64,000 nt of DNA from Sandaracinaceae bacterium (GTDB taxonomy: Bacteria; Myxococcota_A; Polyangia; Polyangiales; Sandaracinaceae): the NCBI GenBank assembly GCA_020633195.1, contig JACKEC010000015.1:310001-374000 (forward strand), read 5' to 3'. This document shows, piece by piece, positions 8,588-16,520 of the stretch. Made by a program: the position numbers and the translations under genes. Within the stretch, counting starts at the first letter, position 1; each line of letters begins with the position of its first letter. The notes beneath the pieces were generated by a model. It saw only the letters and a list, made by a program, of their open reading frames with translations, had not been told where the DNA came from and ran no database searches.

Positions 8588-9342
8588 AGCACGAGCGCGA
8601 TCACGCTCGCCAGCACGGCGAGGAAGACGATCCAGCGCAGCAGCTTCGGGTTCGCCTTCACGGCGAAGCGGACGCCGAGCTGGGAGCCGCCGACGGTGGC
8701 GACCGCGAGCACGGTGGCGGACGCCCACTCGACCTGGTCGGCGTAGATGAAGATGCCCAGCGCGACGACGCCGAAGAGCGCGGTGCAGACGAGCTTGAGG
8801 GCGTTCGCGCGCACGACGTCGTAGCGCAGGAGGCCGCCGAGCACGGCGAGCAAGACGAAGCCGACCCCGGCCTGGACGAAGCCTCCGTAGACCCCCGCGC
8901 CGAAGAGTCCGAGCAGCGACCACGGGCGCTCGCGCCAGCTCAGGGGGCCGTCGGTCTCGTCGGGCGCGACGAGCTTGGGGCGCACCAACAACACGAGGGC
9001 CATCACGACCATCGTGCCGAGCAGCACCGGCTCGAGGATCGCCTCGGGCGCGTACGCCGCCGCCCCGGCCCCGCACGCGGCGCCGAGCACGGTGGGCGCG
9101 ATCACGGGCCCGAGCGCCTCGCTCGGGAGCTTGCCCGCCTTGCGATACGCGAGGACCCCCGACACCGACTGCGTGACCACCGCCAGCCGGTTCGTCCCGT
9201 TCGCGACGCTCGCGGGCAGGCCCAGGAGCATCAGCACCGGCAGCGTCAGCAGCGAGCCGCCCCCGGCCATCACGTTGATGAACCCGGCGGCGATCCCCGC
9301 GAGCGCGAGCAGGCCGAACAGGGCGATGCGCTCGGGCTCCAT
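8578..9342 (-). CDS. TSUP (TauE/SafE) family membrane transporter
   Basis: 254 residues from MEPERIALFG; an ATG four codons upstream (9354) is an alternative. The protein is almost entirely hydrophobic with about seven or eight helices. It has the typical TSUP pattern GxxAGFINVMAGGGSLLTLPVL near the N-terminus, and a second half repeating GVYGGFVQAGVGFVLLAVL, the two-fold repeat of the family. Members move small anions such as sulfite, sulfoacetate or sulfonates across the inner membrane. It lies 42 bases downstream of msrP on the same strand, so the two are probably cotranscribed. The substrate is not shown by the sequence. Confidence 0.85.
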   Translation of the reverse strand: MEPERIALFGLLALAGIAAGFINVMAGGGSLLTLPVLMLLGLPASVANGTNRLAVVTQSVSGVLAYRKAGKLPSEALGPVIAPTVLGAACGAGAAAYAPEAILEPVLLGTMVVMALVLLVRPKLVAPDETDGPLSWRERPWSLLGLFGAGVYGGFVQAGVGFVLLAVLGGLLRYDVVRANALKLVCTALFGVVALGIFIYADQVEWASATVLAVATVGGSQLGVRFAVKANPKLLRWIVFLAVLASVIALVLRH

Positions 9343-9384
9343 CGGCGGGAGCATGGCACGCCGAGGCGCGCGCGCCGCCGCGGC

Positions 9385-10323
9385 TCACGTGTAGAGCGAG
9401 GCCACCTCGTCCACGTAGCCGTTCATCAGCTGCGTGGCCCGCAGCTCCCCCGTCCCGAGCATGCGCTCGGTCGCCTGCGACCAGCGCGGGTGCGGCGTCA
9501 TCGGGTCGACGTTCGCGGCGAAGTCGTACTCGGCCGGCGCGATGGTGCTCCAGAACGTCGGCGGTCGCTCGCGCACCAGCTCGATCCGCGCGATCGACTT
9601 CATGCTCTTGAACCCGTACTTCCACGGCACCACGAGGCGGATCGGCGCGCCGTGCGCGGCGGGGAGCGGCTCGCCGTAGACCCCCGTCGCGAGGAACGCG
9701 AGCGGGTGCGTCGCCTCGTCGATGCGCAGCCCCTCGTGGTAGGGCCACGCGAAGCGCGTGGAGCGCTGGTTGGGCGCTTGGCGTGGCGCGTGGAACGACA
9801 CGAAGCGCACGAAGCGCGCGCGCGAGGTCGGCGCGACGGCGTCGATCAGCGCGCGCAGCGGGAACCCGCTCCACGGCACGACCATCGCCCACGCCTCCAC
9901 GCACCGGTGGCGGTAGACCCGCTCCTCGACCCCGAAGCGACGAACGAGATCCCAGACGTCGAACGTGCCCGGCCGGTGGCACTCGCCGCGGACCTCGACC
10001 GCCCACGGCCGATGCACGAACCCGCGCGTCGCCTCGACGAGGCCTTCCTTGTCCTCGGAGAACTCGAAGAAGTTCCCGTAGCCGTCCGCCGCCTCCCGCG
10101 CGGTGAGCGCCTCGTCGACGCCGAAGCGGCTGGAGCGGGCGCCCGGGAACGCGGCGGTCACGTCCGCGGGGATCGGCGGGAGCACCGCCACCGGCGGCGG
10201 CCCGAAGCGCCGATACCCCAGCCACGTCGCCGCGCCCCCGCTCGCGAGGCTGATCGCGCCGAGGCCCGCGGCGCGCAGCCACCGGCGGCGCCCGAAGAAC
10301 ACGCGTGGCTCGGTCGGCTCCAC
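9385..10323 (-). CDS. msrP: MsrP-type molybdopterin protein-methionine-sulfoxide reductase
   Basis: 312 residues. A Tat-like signal (GRRRWLRAAG, residues 11-20, followed by a hydrophobic stretch) directs a folded, cofactor-loaded enzyme to the periplasm. The sulfite-oxidase fold is clear: the Moco-binding Cys is C141 in YRHRCVEAWAMVVPWSG, followed by the family motifs GAPIRLVVPWKYGFKS and TFWSTIAPAEYDFAANVDP. Family members (YedY/MsrP, about 330 residues) repair oxidised Met in periplasmic proteins and receive electrons from the membrane haem protein MsrQ. No msrQ is next to it; the following gene is a TSUP transporter instead. Another sulfite-oxidase-family role cannot be ruled out. Confidence 0.9.
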   Translation of the reverse strand: MEPTEPRVFFGRRRWLRAAGLGAISLASGGAATWLGYRRFGPPPVAVLPPIPADVTAAFPGARSSRFGVDEALTAREAADGYGNFFEFSEDKEGLVEATRGFVHRPWAVEVRGECHRPGTFDVWDLVRRFGVEERVYRHRCVEAWAMVVPWSGFPLRALIDAVAPTSRARFVRFVSFHAPRQAPNQRSTRFAWPYHEGLRIDEATHPLAFLATGVYGEPLPAAHGAPIRLVVPWKYGFKSMKSIARIELVRERPPTFWSTIAPAEYDFAANVDPMTPHPRWSQATERMLGTGELRATQLMNGYVDEVASLYT

Positions 10324-10389
10324 GCACGGTCTATGGCGCCCGGGGCGGCCCGTTACGTCGCGGTTCCAGGCGTCGACGGCACCTCCCGT

Positions 10390-10419
10390 GCTCGGTCGAC
10401 GCGAGCGAGCTCGGTCGAC
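10390..10419. repeat. direct repeat GCTCGGTCGAC x2
   Basis: Two exact 11-bp copies spaced 19 bases apart lie in the gap between divergent msrP and the plus-strand gene at 10451. The position suggests a regulator site, but this is inferred from location only. Confidence 0.4.
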
Positions 10420-10450
10420 CGTAGCCCCGTGCCTCTGCTACTCAGGGACG

Positions 10451-11095
10451 ATGCGAGCTCACGTCCTCTTGTCGTTCGTCGCCGCCCTCGCGGTCCCCTC
10501 CGTCGCGCTCGCGGGTGGCTGTCCCACGTGCACGACCGACGCCGAGTGCGTCCCTTCGGGAGGCGGCGAGGGCTTCTGCGTCGAGTGGAGCCGCGACTTC
10601 GGCTGCGGGTCGCAGCGCGTGGCGTGCTGCCCGGGGCAGGGCTGCGACACGTTCAGCGGACGGCCGAGCTGCGAGGGCGCCGACGCCGACGGGGACATGA
10701 TCGACGACTGCCACGTGCTCGGCGCGGCCGTCGACGCGGGGACGCCGGGCGTAGACGCGGGGACGCCGAGCACGGAGGTCACGCTCGCGGAGTGCACGGA
10801 CGGCGTCGACAACGACGGCAACGGCTTCATCGACTGCGCGGACTTCAGCTGCCAGCGCTCGACCGACCCCGAGGTCCTCGCCCGCTGCGCGATGGACGCG
10901 GGTGGCGCCGACGCGGGCGGCGGCGGCGTGGACGCCGGAGCGGGGTCGATGACCGACGGCGGCTGCGGCTGCCGCGCGGGCGGGCCGACGAGCCGCGGAA
11001 CCGGCGTCGAGGCGCTGGGTCTGCTCGCGCTCCTCTTCAGCGCACGAGCAGGACGTCGCCGTCGCGCAGGTCGCACAGATCCGCGTCCTCGGTGA
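10451..11095 (+). CDS. secreted protein with MYXO-CTERM-like tail
   Basis: 214 residues from ATG 10451 (MRAHVLLSFVAALAV, signal peptide ending about ALAGG). The mature part has Cys-rich motifs (CPTCTTDAEC, CCPGQGC) and an Asp-rich 'DGVDNDGNGFIDCADFSC' motif common in myxobacterial surface proteins, then an Ala/Gly/Asp linker. The C-terminus has the MYXO-CTERM layout: CGC, a hydrophobic helix (ALGLLALLFSA) and an Arg cluster (RRRR). That tail is known as a sorting and anchoring signal processed in myxobacteria. The last 59 bases overlap the convergent exonuclease gene, which is unusual, and nine residues extend beyond the Arg cluster. Confidence 0.8.
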   Translation: MRAHVLLSFVAALAVPSVALAGGCPTCTTDAECVPSGGGEGFCVEWSRDFGCGSQRVACCPGQGCDTFSGRPSCEGADADGDMIDDCHVLGAAVDAGTPGVDAGTPSTEVTLAECTDGVDNDGNGFIDCADFSCQRSTDPEVLARCAMDAGGADAGGGGVDAGAGSMTDGGCGCRAGGPTSRGTGVEALGLLALLFSARAGRRRRAGRTDPRPR

Positions 11096-11858
11096 GGCGC
11101 CGCTCGCCGTGCGCGATCGCCGTCGCGCGATGGCGAAACGCGCCGTGCGCCGCCCCGAGCAGCGTCTTCATCGCGCGCTTCTCCAGCACCAGCTCCACCC
11201 GCTCACCGTCGCGCTCGAGCACGATCGACACCGGCGGGTAGCGGTTGGCGCGCAGCTCCGAGGTGATCTCCATCGCCTGCCCGTGGCCGACGAGCGCGCG
11301 CACGATCTTGGCGATGTTGCGGCTGTCGTCGATGCCGCGGTGGTGCCGCCCCTCGAGCTCGATCCCGAGGGCCTCGAGCATGCGCACCATCCCCGCGGGG
11401 ACCTTCTTCGGCGTCCACCGCCGGAAGGGCACCTTCACGTTGATCCAGCGCCGGTAGGGAGCCGGGACCCAGCGCATCGGCGGGTCCATCGCGGCGAGCT
11501 GGGCTGGCAACATGGTTTGCAGATCCCAGTCACCGCACGTCACGAGCGCGTAGGGCAGCTCGCCCTCGGTGGGCAGCCCGTGCGAGCGCAGCCACGCGAG
11601 GTGCGCCTCGAGGACGTCGGCGAAGATCGGCGCGCCGTCGACCTGCGCCTGCTCGATGCTCGTCAGCTCCGTGCAGAACGCGGTGAGCTTCGGGTGATGT
11701 ACGGGGCGCACGAAGGACTCGAACTCGTCCACGACGCTCCAGTCCGCGGTGGACAGCAGCACCGAAGGGAGCTCGATGATCTCCTGCGGCCGGGGCGGGT
11801 CGACGTCGTCGCAGGTGGCCTCGAAGTCGAGGACGACGAGGTGCGTGAGCGCGGCCAC
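11037..11858 (-). CDS. DEDDh 3'-5' exonuclease (ERI1/KapD-like) with extra C-terminal domain
   Basis: 273 residues, cytoplasmic. The exonuclease motifs are visible: DFEATCD (D11, E13), TCGDWDLQ (D110/D112) and HHRGIDDSRN (H173, D177/D178), the arrangement of the ERI1/Snipper/KapD group that trims RNA or DNA 3' ends with two metal ions. Those relatives usually end soon after the third motif. Here about 65 extra residues (about 208-273: VSIVLERDGERVELVLEK..., ending DLCDLRDGDVLLVR) look like a small beta-grasp or ubiquitin-like fold, which is my inference from pattern. It is two bases upstream of the hydrolase gene stop and may share an operon with the two genes before it. Confidence 0.85.
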   Translation of the reverse strand: MAALTHLVVLDFEATCDDVDPPRPQEIIELPSVLLSTADWSVVDEFESFVRPVHHPKLTAFCTELTSIEQAQVDGAPIFADVLEAHLAWLRSHGLPTEGELPYALVTCGDWDLQTMLPAQLAAMDPPMRWVPAPYRRWINVKVPFRRWTPKKVPAGMVRMLEALGIELEGRHHRGIDDSRNIAKIVRALVGHGQAMEITSELRANRYPPVSIVLERDGERVELVLEKRAMKTLLGAAHGAFRHRATAIAHGERRLTEDADLCDLRDGDVLLVR

Positions 11859-11859
11859 G

Positions 11860-13116
11860 TCAGCCTCGCGCGTCGAGCCAGGGGAGCACGACGTCCATCA
11901 GCGCCTCGACGTGCGGCGAGGTGTCGGCGCCGGGCGGCGCCTCGAAGTAGTGGCCGGCGCCCTCGATCGTCTCGATCGTGCCCCGCCCCGCGAGGGCCTC
12001 GGCGATCGGCGCGTGGTCGGCCATCGGGGTGATCTCGAGGTCGCGGCCCGCGTTCACCGAGAGCACCGGCAGCGGCACGTCGGGCAGGGTCTGGGTGAGG
12101 TCGGCGTTCGACGACGGGCCCGACCACGTGCTCAGCCACGCGCGGGGCGTGACCGTCCGCGCGAAGCCCGGCAGCGATCGGTTCATCAGGTCGGGGCGCT
12201 CGCTCAGGAGCGAGCCGTAGCCGCGCGGCGACGGATCGAGCGAGAGGTCCACGTAGTCGAGGTTGGCCATCGTCCGGTAGACGACCATCACGTGCTGCGC
12301 GTGGCGCGCGCGCTCGATCGCCTGCCGCTCCGCGAACGGTCGCGCCCCGAACGACGGGTCCTTCATCGCCTTCATCGCCGCGACCTGCTGCGCCACGAGG
12401 GAGCGCGCGCGCGCGTCGATCCGAGCCACGCGATCCGCCTGCGCGGCGCGATAGCGGGTCACGAAGCCAGCGTCGAACGAGGTCGCCGCGGGCGGCTCGG
12501 CGAAGCCGTTCTCTGTCGCGTACATGTCGACGGAGGCGTCCGTCGGGGACGGGTCGGTCTCGTCGATGACCGAGGGGTCGATGCACCGCGTCAGCACGTG
12601 ACCCTCGCCGCGGTGCGCCGCGATGAGCACGAGCGCGTCCGCGGGCGGCAGCGCGACGCGGGGCAGCGCGGTCGGCGCGCCGGCGGGGGTTCGCGCGATG
12701 CGCGCCTCGGGGGCCTTCGCGGCCTGCGCGGCGTAGAGCGCCATCAGCGATCCGCCGCCCGAGTTGCCGAACAGCGCGACGCGATCGACGACCTCGCGAA
12801 GGCGCGTGACCCCCGCGGCGACGTCGAGCACCAGCTCCTCGTGGACGGTGTCGGTGTCGTCGTTCGGGTTGCGCGAGCAGAGCGCGAGCACCGCGTAGCC
12901 TCGGTCCACGAGCCGCGGGATCGCGTAGTGCCTCGTGAAGTCGACGCGCGGGTGCATCAGCAGCGCGCCGCGCTTCGGAGACGGCGGCGACCACAGCAGG
13001 CCGCGCACGTCCCGGAAGTCCGCGGTGCGCAGCTTCACCGGCTCGACCGTCCCCTTCGGCGTCTGCCGGAAGTCGAACGGCGCGCCGCCCCAGTAGACCG
13101 AGCGGATGAGCGTCAC
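11860..13116 (-). CDS. alpha/beta hydrolase
   Basis: 418 residues. I start it at the GTG at 13116 because this overlaps the sulfurtransferase stop as GTGA, a classic translational-coupling junction. Features are GALLMHPRVDFTRHY near the oxyanion region, nucleophile elbow GNSGGGS, and a C-terminal GAGHYFE that supplies the catalytic His; PVLSVNAGRDLEITP probably carries the acid. There is no signal peptide, so it is cytosolic. A long insert between the elbow and the C-terminal part probably forms a lid. The substrate is unknown; carboxylesterase or dienelactone-hydrolase-like activities are possible. Confidence 0.85.
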   Translation of the reverse strand: MTLIRSVYWGGAPFDFRQTPKGTVEPVKLRTADFRDVRGLLWSPPSPKRGALLMHPRVDFTRHYAIPRLVDRGYAVLALCSRNPNDDTDTVHEELVLDVAAGVTRLREVVDRVALFGNSGGGSLMALYAAQAAKAPEARIARTPAGAPTALPRVALPPADALVLIAAHRGEGHVLTRCIDPSVIDETDPSPTDASVDMYATENGFAEPPAATSFDAGFVTRYRAAQADRVARIDARARSLVAQQVAAMKAMKDPSFGARPFAERQAIERARHAQHVMVVYRTMANLDYVDLSLDPSPRGYGSLLSERPDLMNRSLPGFARTVTPRAWLSTWSGPSSNADLTQTLPDVPLPVLSVNAGRDLEITPMADHAPIAEALAGRGTIETIEGAGHYFEAPPGADTSPHVEALMDVVLPWLDARG

Positions 13117-13931
13117 GAGCGCTCGGTGGGTCGACCGGATCGCGACCACTCGGAGTAGGAGCCGACGTAGAGGCGCGCCCCGTCGAGCCCCGCGTGCTCG
13201 AGCGCGAGGAGCGTGTGGCACGCGGTGATCCCCGAGCCGCAGCTCACCACCACGTCCTCGATCGCCGCGCCGCCGAGCTCGGCCTCGTAGAGCGCGCGCA
13301 GCTCGCCGGGCGCCCGGAAGCGCCCGCTCGGATCGAGGTTCTCCGTCAGCGGGACGCTCCGCGCGCCGGGGATGTGACCGCCGGGCGGATCGAAGGGCTC
13401 GCCGCGACCCTCGAAGCGCTCGGCGGACCGGACGTCCACGAGGGTCGCGCCCTCGGCGAGCGCGGCCTCGAGCGCCTCGATCGCGATCGTCGGCTTCGAC
13501 CACTCGCGCGCAGGGTAGGGCGCCGCGGGGATCCGCGTGGGCACGTCGGGCGAGACCGGCCATCCCGCCGCGACCGCCGCGTCGAGCCCGCCGTCGAGGA
13601 CCCACACGCGCTCGTGGCCGACCGCGCGCAGCATCCACCACATCCGCGCCGCGGCCTTCGCGCCGCCCGCGTCGTCGTAGAGGACCACGTCGGTGTCCGG
13701 CGCGATCCCGAGCTGTCCGAGACGCTCGCAGAACGCGCGCAGCTCGGGCAGCGGGTGCCGGCCGCCATGGCTCGGATCGCTGGCGTCGCCGCTCAGGTCG
13801 GCCTCGACGTCGACGAAGTGCGCGCCCTCGAGGTGGGCCGCGCGGTAGGCGTCGGCGGCGCCGGGCCCCATGCGGACGTCGAAGAGCCGGTGCGCGGTGG
13901 AGAGCCGTTCGGGGGCGATGAGCGTCGACAT
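13113..13931 (-). CDS. sseA: 3-mercaptopyruvate/thiosulfate sulfurtransferase
   Basis: 272 residues made of two rhodanese domains. The N-terminal one is inactive and holds GAHFVDVEADLSG and VVLYDDAGG. The C-terminal one carries the catalytic loop CGSGITA with C231. A CGSG-(I/V)-TA loop is typical of mercaptopyruvate sulfurtransferases, whereas true rhodaneses have CRKGVT-type loops. It moves sulfur from 3-mercaptopyruvate to thiols or cyanide in the cytoplasm. The length matches SseA (about 280). The stop overlaps the start of the hydrolase gene, so the two are co-translated. Confidence 0.9.
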   Translation of the reverse strand: MSTLIAPERLSTAHRLFDVRMGPGAADAYRAAHLEGAHFVDVEADLSGDASDPSHGGRHPLPELRAFCERLGQLGIAPDTDVVLYDDAGGAKAAARMWWMLRAVGHERVWVLDGGLDAAVAAGWPVSPDVPTRIPAAPYPAREWSKPTIAIEALEAALAEGATLVDVRSAERFEGRGEPFDPPGGHIPGARSVPLTENLDPSGRFRAPGELRALYEAELGGAAIEDVVVSCGSGITACHTLLALEHAGLDGARLYVGSYSEWSRSGRPTERS

Positions 13932-13974
13932 GAGACGGCGCGCAGACTACCAAAGGCGCATGGGGAGGACATCG

Positions 13975-14379
13975 ATGCGAACGACGATCGCGCTCGGGGG
14001 GCTCGGGCTCGCGCTGGCCATGCTCGTGACGGGGTGCCGGCGGCACCGCGTGGACGAGATCGAGGCGTGCACGCCCGGGGTCGTCTACGCGGTGGCGTGC
14101 GACAGCATGGGCGTGGGCCGCTGCTCGGGAGACGCGATCATCCGCGTGTGCGACGGGGCCAGCTCGACGCAGGAGTGCGCCGACGGAACGGTCCCCTACC
14201 TCGCCGAGGACGACGACAGCGGCGAGGGGCGGTGCCCGCACGCGACGGCGACCTGCCCGACCTCCGGGGCCTTCGCGGTCGCCACGCGCGCCTACGACTC
14301 GGGCGGCTACTCCTGCGATTGGCGGGTCGAGCCGGTGGGCTCGACCGGCCCGCTCGTCGAGGCCGACGGCGGACCCTGA
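13975..14379 (+). CDS. small Cys-containing lipoprotein
   Basis: 134 residues from ATG 13975, chosen because GGGGAGGACATCG gives a good ribosome site and the protein then begins with a clear signal (MRTTIALGGLGLALAMLVTGC). The lipobox is LVTGC. The mature domain of about 115 residues has six to eight Cys, spaced as if disulfide-bonded (ACTPG, AVACDS, GRCSGD, RVCDG, QECADG, GRCPH, ATCP). No family was recognised. It is divergent from the sulfurtransferase operon and 13 bases upstream of an SDR gene, with which it may be transcribed. Confidence 0.8.
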   Translation: MRTTIALGGLGLALAMLVTGCRRHRVDEIEACTPGVVYAVACDSMGVGRCSGDAIIRVCDGASSTQECADGTVPYLAEDDDSGEGRCPHATATCPTSGAFAVATRAYDSGGYSCDWRVEPVGSTGPLVEADGGP

Positions 14380-14392
14380 TAAGGTCCGTTGC

Positions 14393-15046
14393 ATGTTCCG
14401 AATCGTCATCACCGGCGCGAACCGCGGGATCGGCCTCGAGCTGGCCCGCGCGCGCCACGAGCACAACGACATCGTCGCGCTGGTGCGCGAGCCCAGCGAC
14501 GAGCTCCGCGCCCTCGGCGCCCGCATCATCGACGGCGTCGACGTGACCGACCAGGCGTCGGTCGAGGCGGCCGCGGCGGAGCTCGAGGACGTCGACGTGC
14601 TCATCAACAACGCTGGCCTCCTCCGCTCGTCGTCGCTCGCCCACCTCGACTGGCCGTCGATCGAAGCGCAGATGCAGGTCGACGCGTTCGGTCCGCTGCG
14701 GGTCTCCGCCGCGCTCGCCCCGAAGATCAAGGACGGCGGCAAGATCGCGATCGTGACCAGCCGGATGGGCTCGCTGGCCGACAACACGAGCGGCGGCGCC
14801 TACGGCTACCGGATGAGCAAGTGCGCCGTGAACATGGTCGCGGTGTCGCTGTCGCGGGACCTCGCGTCGCGCGGGATCTCGGTCGGCCTCGTACACCCGG
14901 GCTTCGTCCGCACGCAGATGACGGGTGGCAACGGGCACATCGACCCGGACGCGGCGGCGGCGATGATCTGGGAGCGCATCGACGAGCTCGACCTCGAGAA
15001 CACGGGGACGTTCTGGCACGCGAACGGTGAAGTGCTCCCGTGGTGA
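14393..15046 (+). CDS. short-chain dehydrogenase/reductase (SDR)
   Basis: 217 residues. It is a classical SDR with the cofactor motif TGANRGIG (residues 7-14), NNAG (72-75), catalytic S123 in VTSRMGS, and YxxxK (Y139, K143). It is short for the family (usually about 250) but complete through HPGFVRTQMTGG. The carbonyl-reductase-like pattern suggests NADP-dependent reduction of a small carbonyl compound, with unknown substrate. It lies eight bases before the methyltransferase gene, so these two and probably the hydroxylase gene after them form one transcription unit. Confidence 0.9.
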   Translation: MFRIVITGANRGIGLELARARHEHNDIVALVREPSDELRALGARIIDGVDVTDQASVEAAAAELEDVDVLINNAGLLRSSSLAHLDWPSIEAQMQVDAFGPLRVSAALAPKIKDGGKIAIVTSRMGSLADNTSGGAYGYRMSKCAVNMVAVSLSRDLASRGISVGLVHPGFVRTQMTGGNGHIDPDAAAAMIWERIDELDLENTGTFWHANGEVLPW

Positions 15047-15053
15047 CGGCGGC

Positions 15054-15662
15054 ATGAGCTGGGAGCAAGCGTGGCGCGAGGGGCGTACCGGCTGGGACGC
15101 CGGCGCGTCGGCCCCCGCGCTGGTGGAGCTGGTCGAGCGCGGCGTGCTCCCGGACGGCCGCGCGCTCGTCCCCGGCTGCGGCGCCGGCTACGACGTGTTC
15201 ACCCTCACCTCGAAGAAGCGCCGCGGGATCGGCATCGACATCGCGCCGACCGCTCGCGCGCGTTTCGAAGCCGTCCGAGACGAGCTCCGTGGCGTCGCCG
15301 GGCGCGCGCGGCTGATCACCGGGGACTTCTTCGCGTTCGAGGACGAGCCCTTCGACGTGATCTTCGACTACACGTTCCTGTGCGCGCTCGATCCGTCGGT
15401 GCGGCCGCAGTGGGCAAAGAAGATGGACGCCCTGCTCCGCCCCGACGGCGAGCTCGTGACGCTCGTGTTCCCCGTCGTCGACGCCCCGCCGCTCGGCCAG
15501 GGGCCGCCGTTCCCGGTGCAGCCCGACGACGTGCGCGCGCTGCTCGAGCCGCTCGGGTTCGAAGCGATCGAGCTCGCGCCGGTCACGCGCTCCCACCCGG
15601 GGCGCGAGGGCATGGAGCACCTCGGTCGCTGGCGCCGCCGGCGGAGCCGAGGGGGGGTATGA
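15054..15662 (+). CDS. TPMT-family SAM-dependent methyltransferase
   Basis: 202 residues from ATG 15054. The N-terminus WEQAWREGRTGWDAG matches the thiopurine-methyltransferase family signature 'W...W..G.TGWD.G'. The SAM-binding motif I is ALVPGCGAGYDV, followed by GIDIAP and LITGDFFAF. The C-terminal GREGMEHLGRWRR is also family-like. Such enzymes methylate S, Se, Te or halide groups on small molecules in the cytosol and often act in detoxification. The stop codon is 10 bases before the next gene. Confidence 0.85.
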   Translation: MSWEQAWREGRTGWDAGASAPALVELVERGVLPDGRALVPGCGAGYDVFTLTSKKRRGIGIDIAPTARARFEAVRDELRGVAGRARLITGDFFAFEDEPFDVIFDYTFLCALDPSVRPQWAKKMDALLRPDGELVTLVFPVVDAPPLGQGPPFPVQPDDVRALLEPLGFEAIELAPVTRSHPGREGMEHLGRWRRRRSRGGV

Positions 15663-15672
15663 TGTGCTGCCC

Positions 15673-16515
15673 ATGACGACGCGCGCGCAGCCCTTCCGCG
15701 TCCATCGCCTCATCGATCGGACCGTGCTCGTGGGCGTGGTGGCGATCGGGGTGCTGGCGAGCCCCGCGCCCTGGGTGTGGCTGACCAGCTTCGCCGGGAC
15801 CTTCGTCGCGCTCGCGAGCGCGGTCCTCGGGCTCGCGTACGTGGTCACCCGCTGGGCCGAGGGCCGGAGCCCGCGCATCCAGGGGCCCCGGCGCAAGCCG
15901 CCGCCGATCCGCGAGGAGGCCTTCATCACCGCGCAGGCGATGTGGGTGATGGCCGGGCTCGTGGCGTGGCCGATCACCGCGGCGCGGCTCGGGGCGTCCA
16001 CCGGCTTCACGTGGTCGCTCGAGGGCACGGGCTGGTCGATCCCCGAGGCGATCGCCGTGAACGTGGCGGGGGTCTTCGCCGTCGACGCGTGGACCTACTG
16101 GAAGCACCGCGCGCTGCACACCAAGTTGCTGTTCGGCTTCCACCGCGGGCACCACACCTTCCGCGATCCGACCGCCTTCGCGAGCTTCGCGGTGGGCCCG
16201 TTCGAGGCGCTCTGGACGTTCCTGCCCGTGCTGATCGTCCTGCACCCCGCGGCGCTCCACTGGGGGCCCGCCTACGTGACGCTCGTGGTCGGGTTCGTGT
16301 GCCTCAACATGTACCTGCACTGCGGGGTCGAGGTGCGCTGGCTCGAGGCGATCGTGCCCAAGCTCGGGCTCAACACCTCGGCCTTCCACAACGTCCACCA
16401 CTCGCACGTCCGCGCGAACTTCGGAGAGGTCGCGTTCCTCTGGGATCGCCTCTGCAAGACGCGGCGCGACGACCTGCAAGTGGCCCCCGCCGAGGCGGCC
16501 GAGCCCAGCGCCTAG
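15673..16515 (+). CDS. sterol desaturase / fatty-acid hydroxylase superfamily protein
   Basis: 280 residues. An inner-membrane di-iron enzyme of the fatty-acid-hydroxylase superfamily: two or three helices at each side and three His clusters facing the cytoplasm: KHRALH (H145, H149), HRGHH (H157, H160, H161) and HNVHHSH (H239, H242, H243, H245). Such proteins hydroxylate or desaturate lipids or sterols with O2. Relatives of this size without extra domains occur in carotenoid, sterol and hopanoid pathways, so the substrate is open. It is 10 bases downstream of the methyltransferase. An in-frame GTG three codons upstream is an alternative start. Confidence 0.88.
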   Translation: MTTRAQPFRVHRLIDRTVLVGVVAIGVLASPAPWVWLTSFAGTFVALASAVLGLAYVVTRWAEGRSPRIQGPRRKPPPIREEAFITAQAMWVMAGLVAWPITAARLGASTGFTWSLEGTGWSIPEAIAVNVAGVFAVDAWTYWKHRALHTKLLFGFHRGHHTFRDPTAFASFAVGPFEALWTFLPVLIVLHPAALHWGPAYVTLVVGFVCLNMYLHCGVEVRWLEAIVPKLGLNTSAFHNVHHSHVRANFGEVAFLWDRLCKTRRDDLQVAPAEAAEPSA

Positions 16516-16520
16516 ACCCG

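Noticed and set aside
7181..10327. One 1,048-residue minus-strand frame joining several genes
   Set aside because: It runs in the wrong frame through msrP, the TSUP gene and the GGGCAC repeats; only its last 398 residues, after ATG 8377, look like protein.
14393..16515. Biosynthetic gene cluster (SDR + methyltransferase + hydroxylase)
   Set aside because: The three genes could form a small tailoring pathway, but there is no core biosynthetic enzyme, transporter or regulator; I kept them as a simple probable operon.
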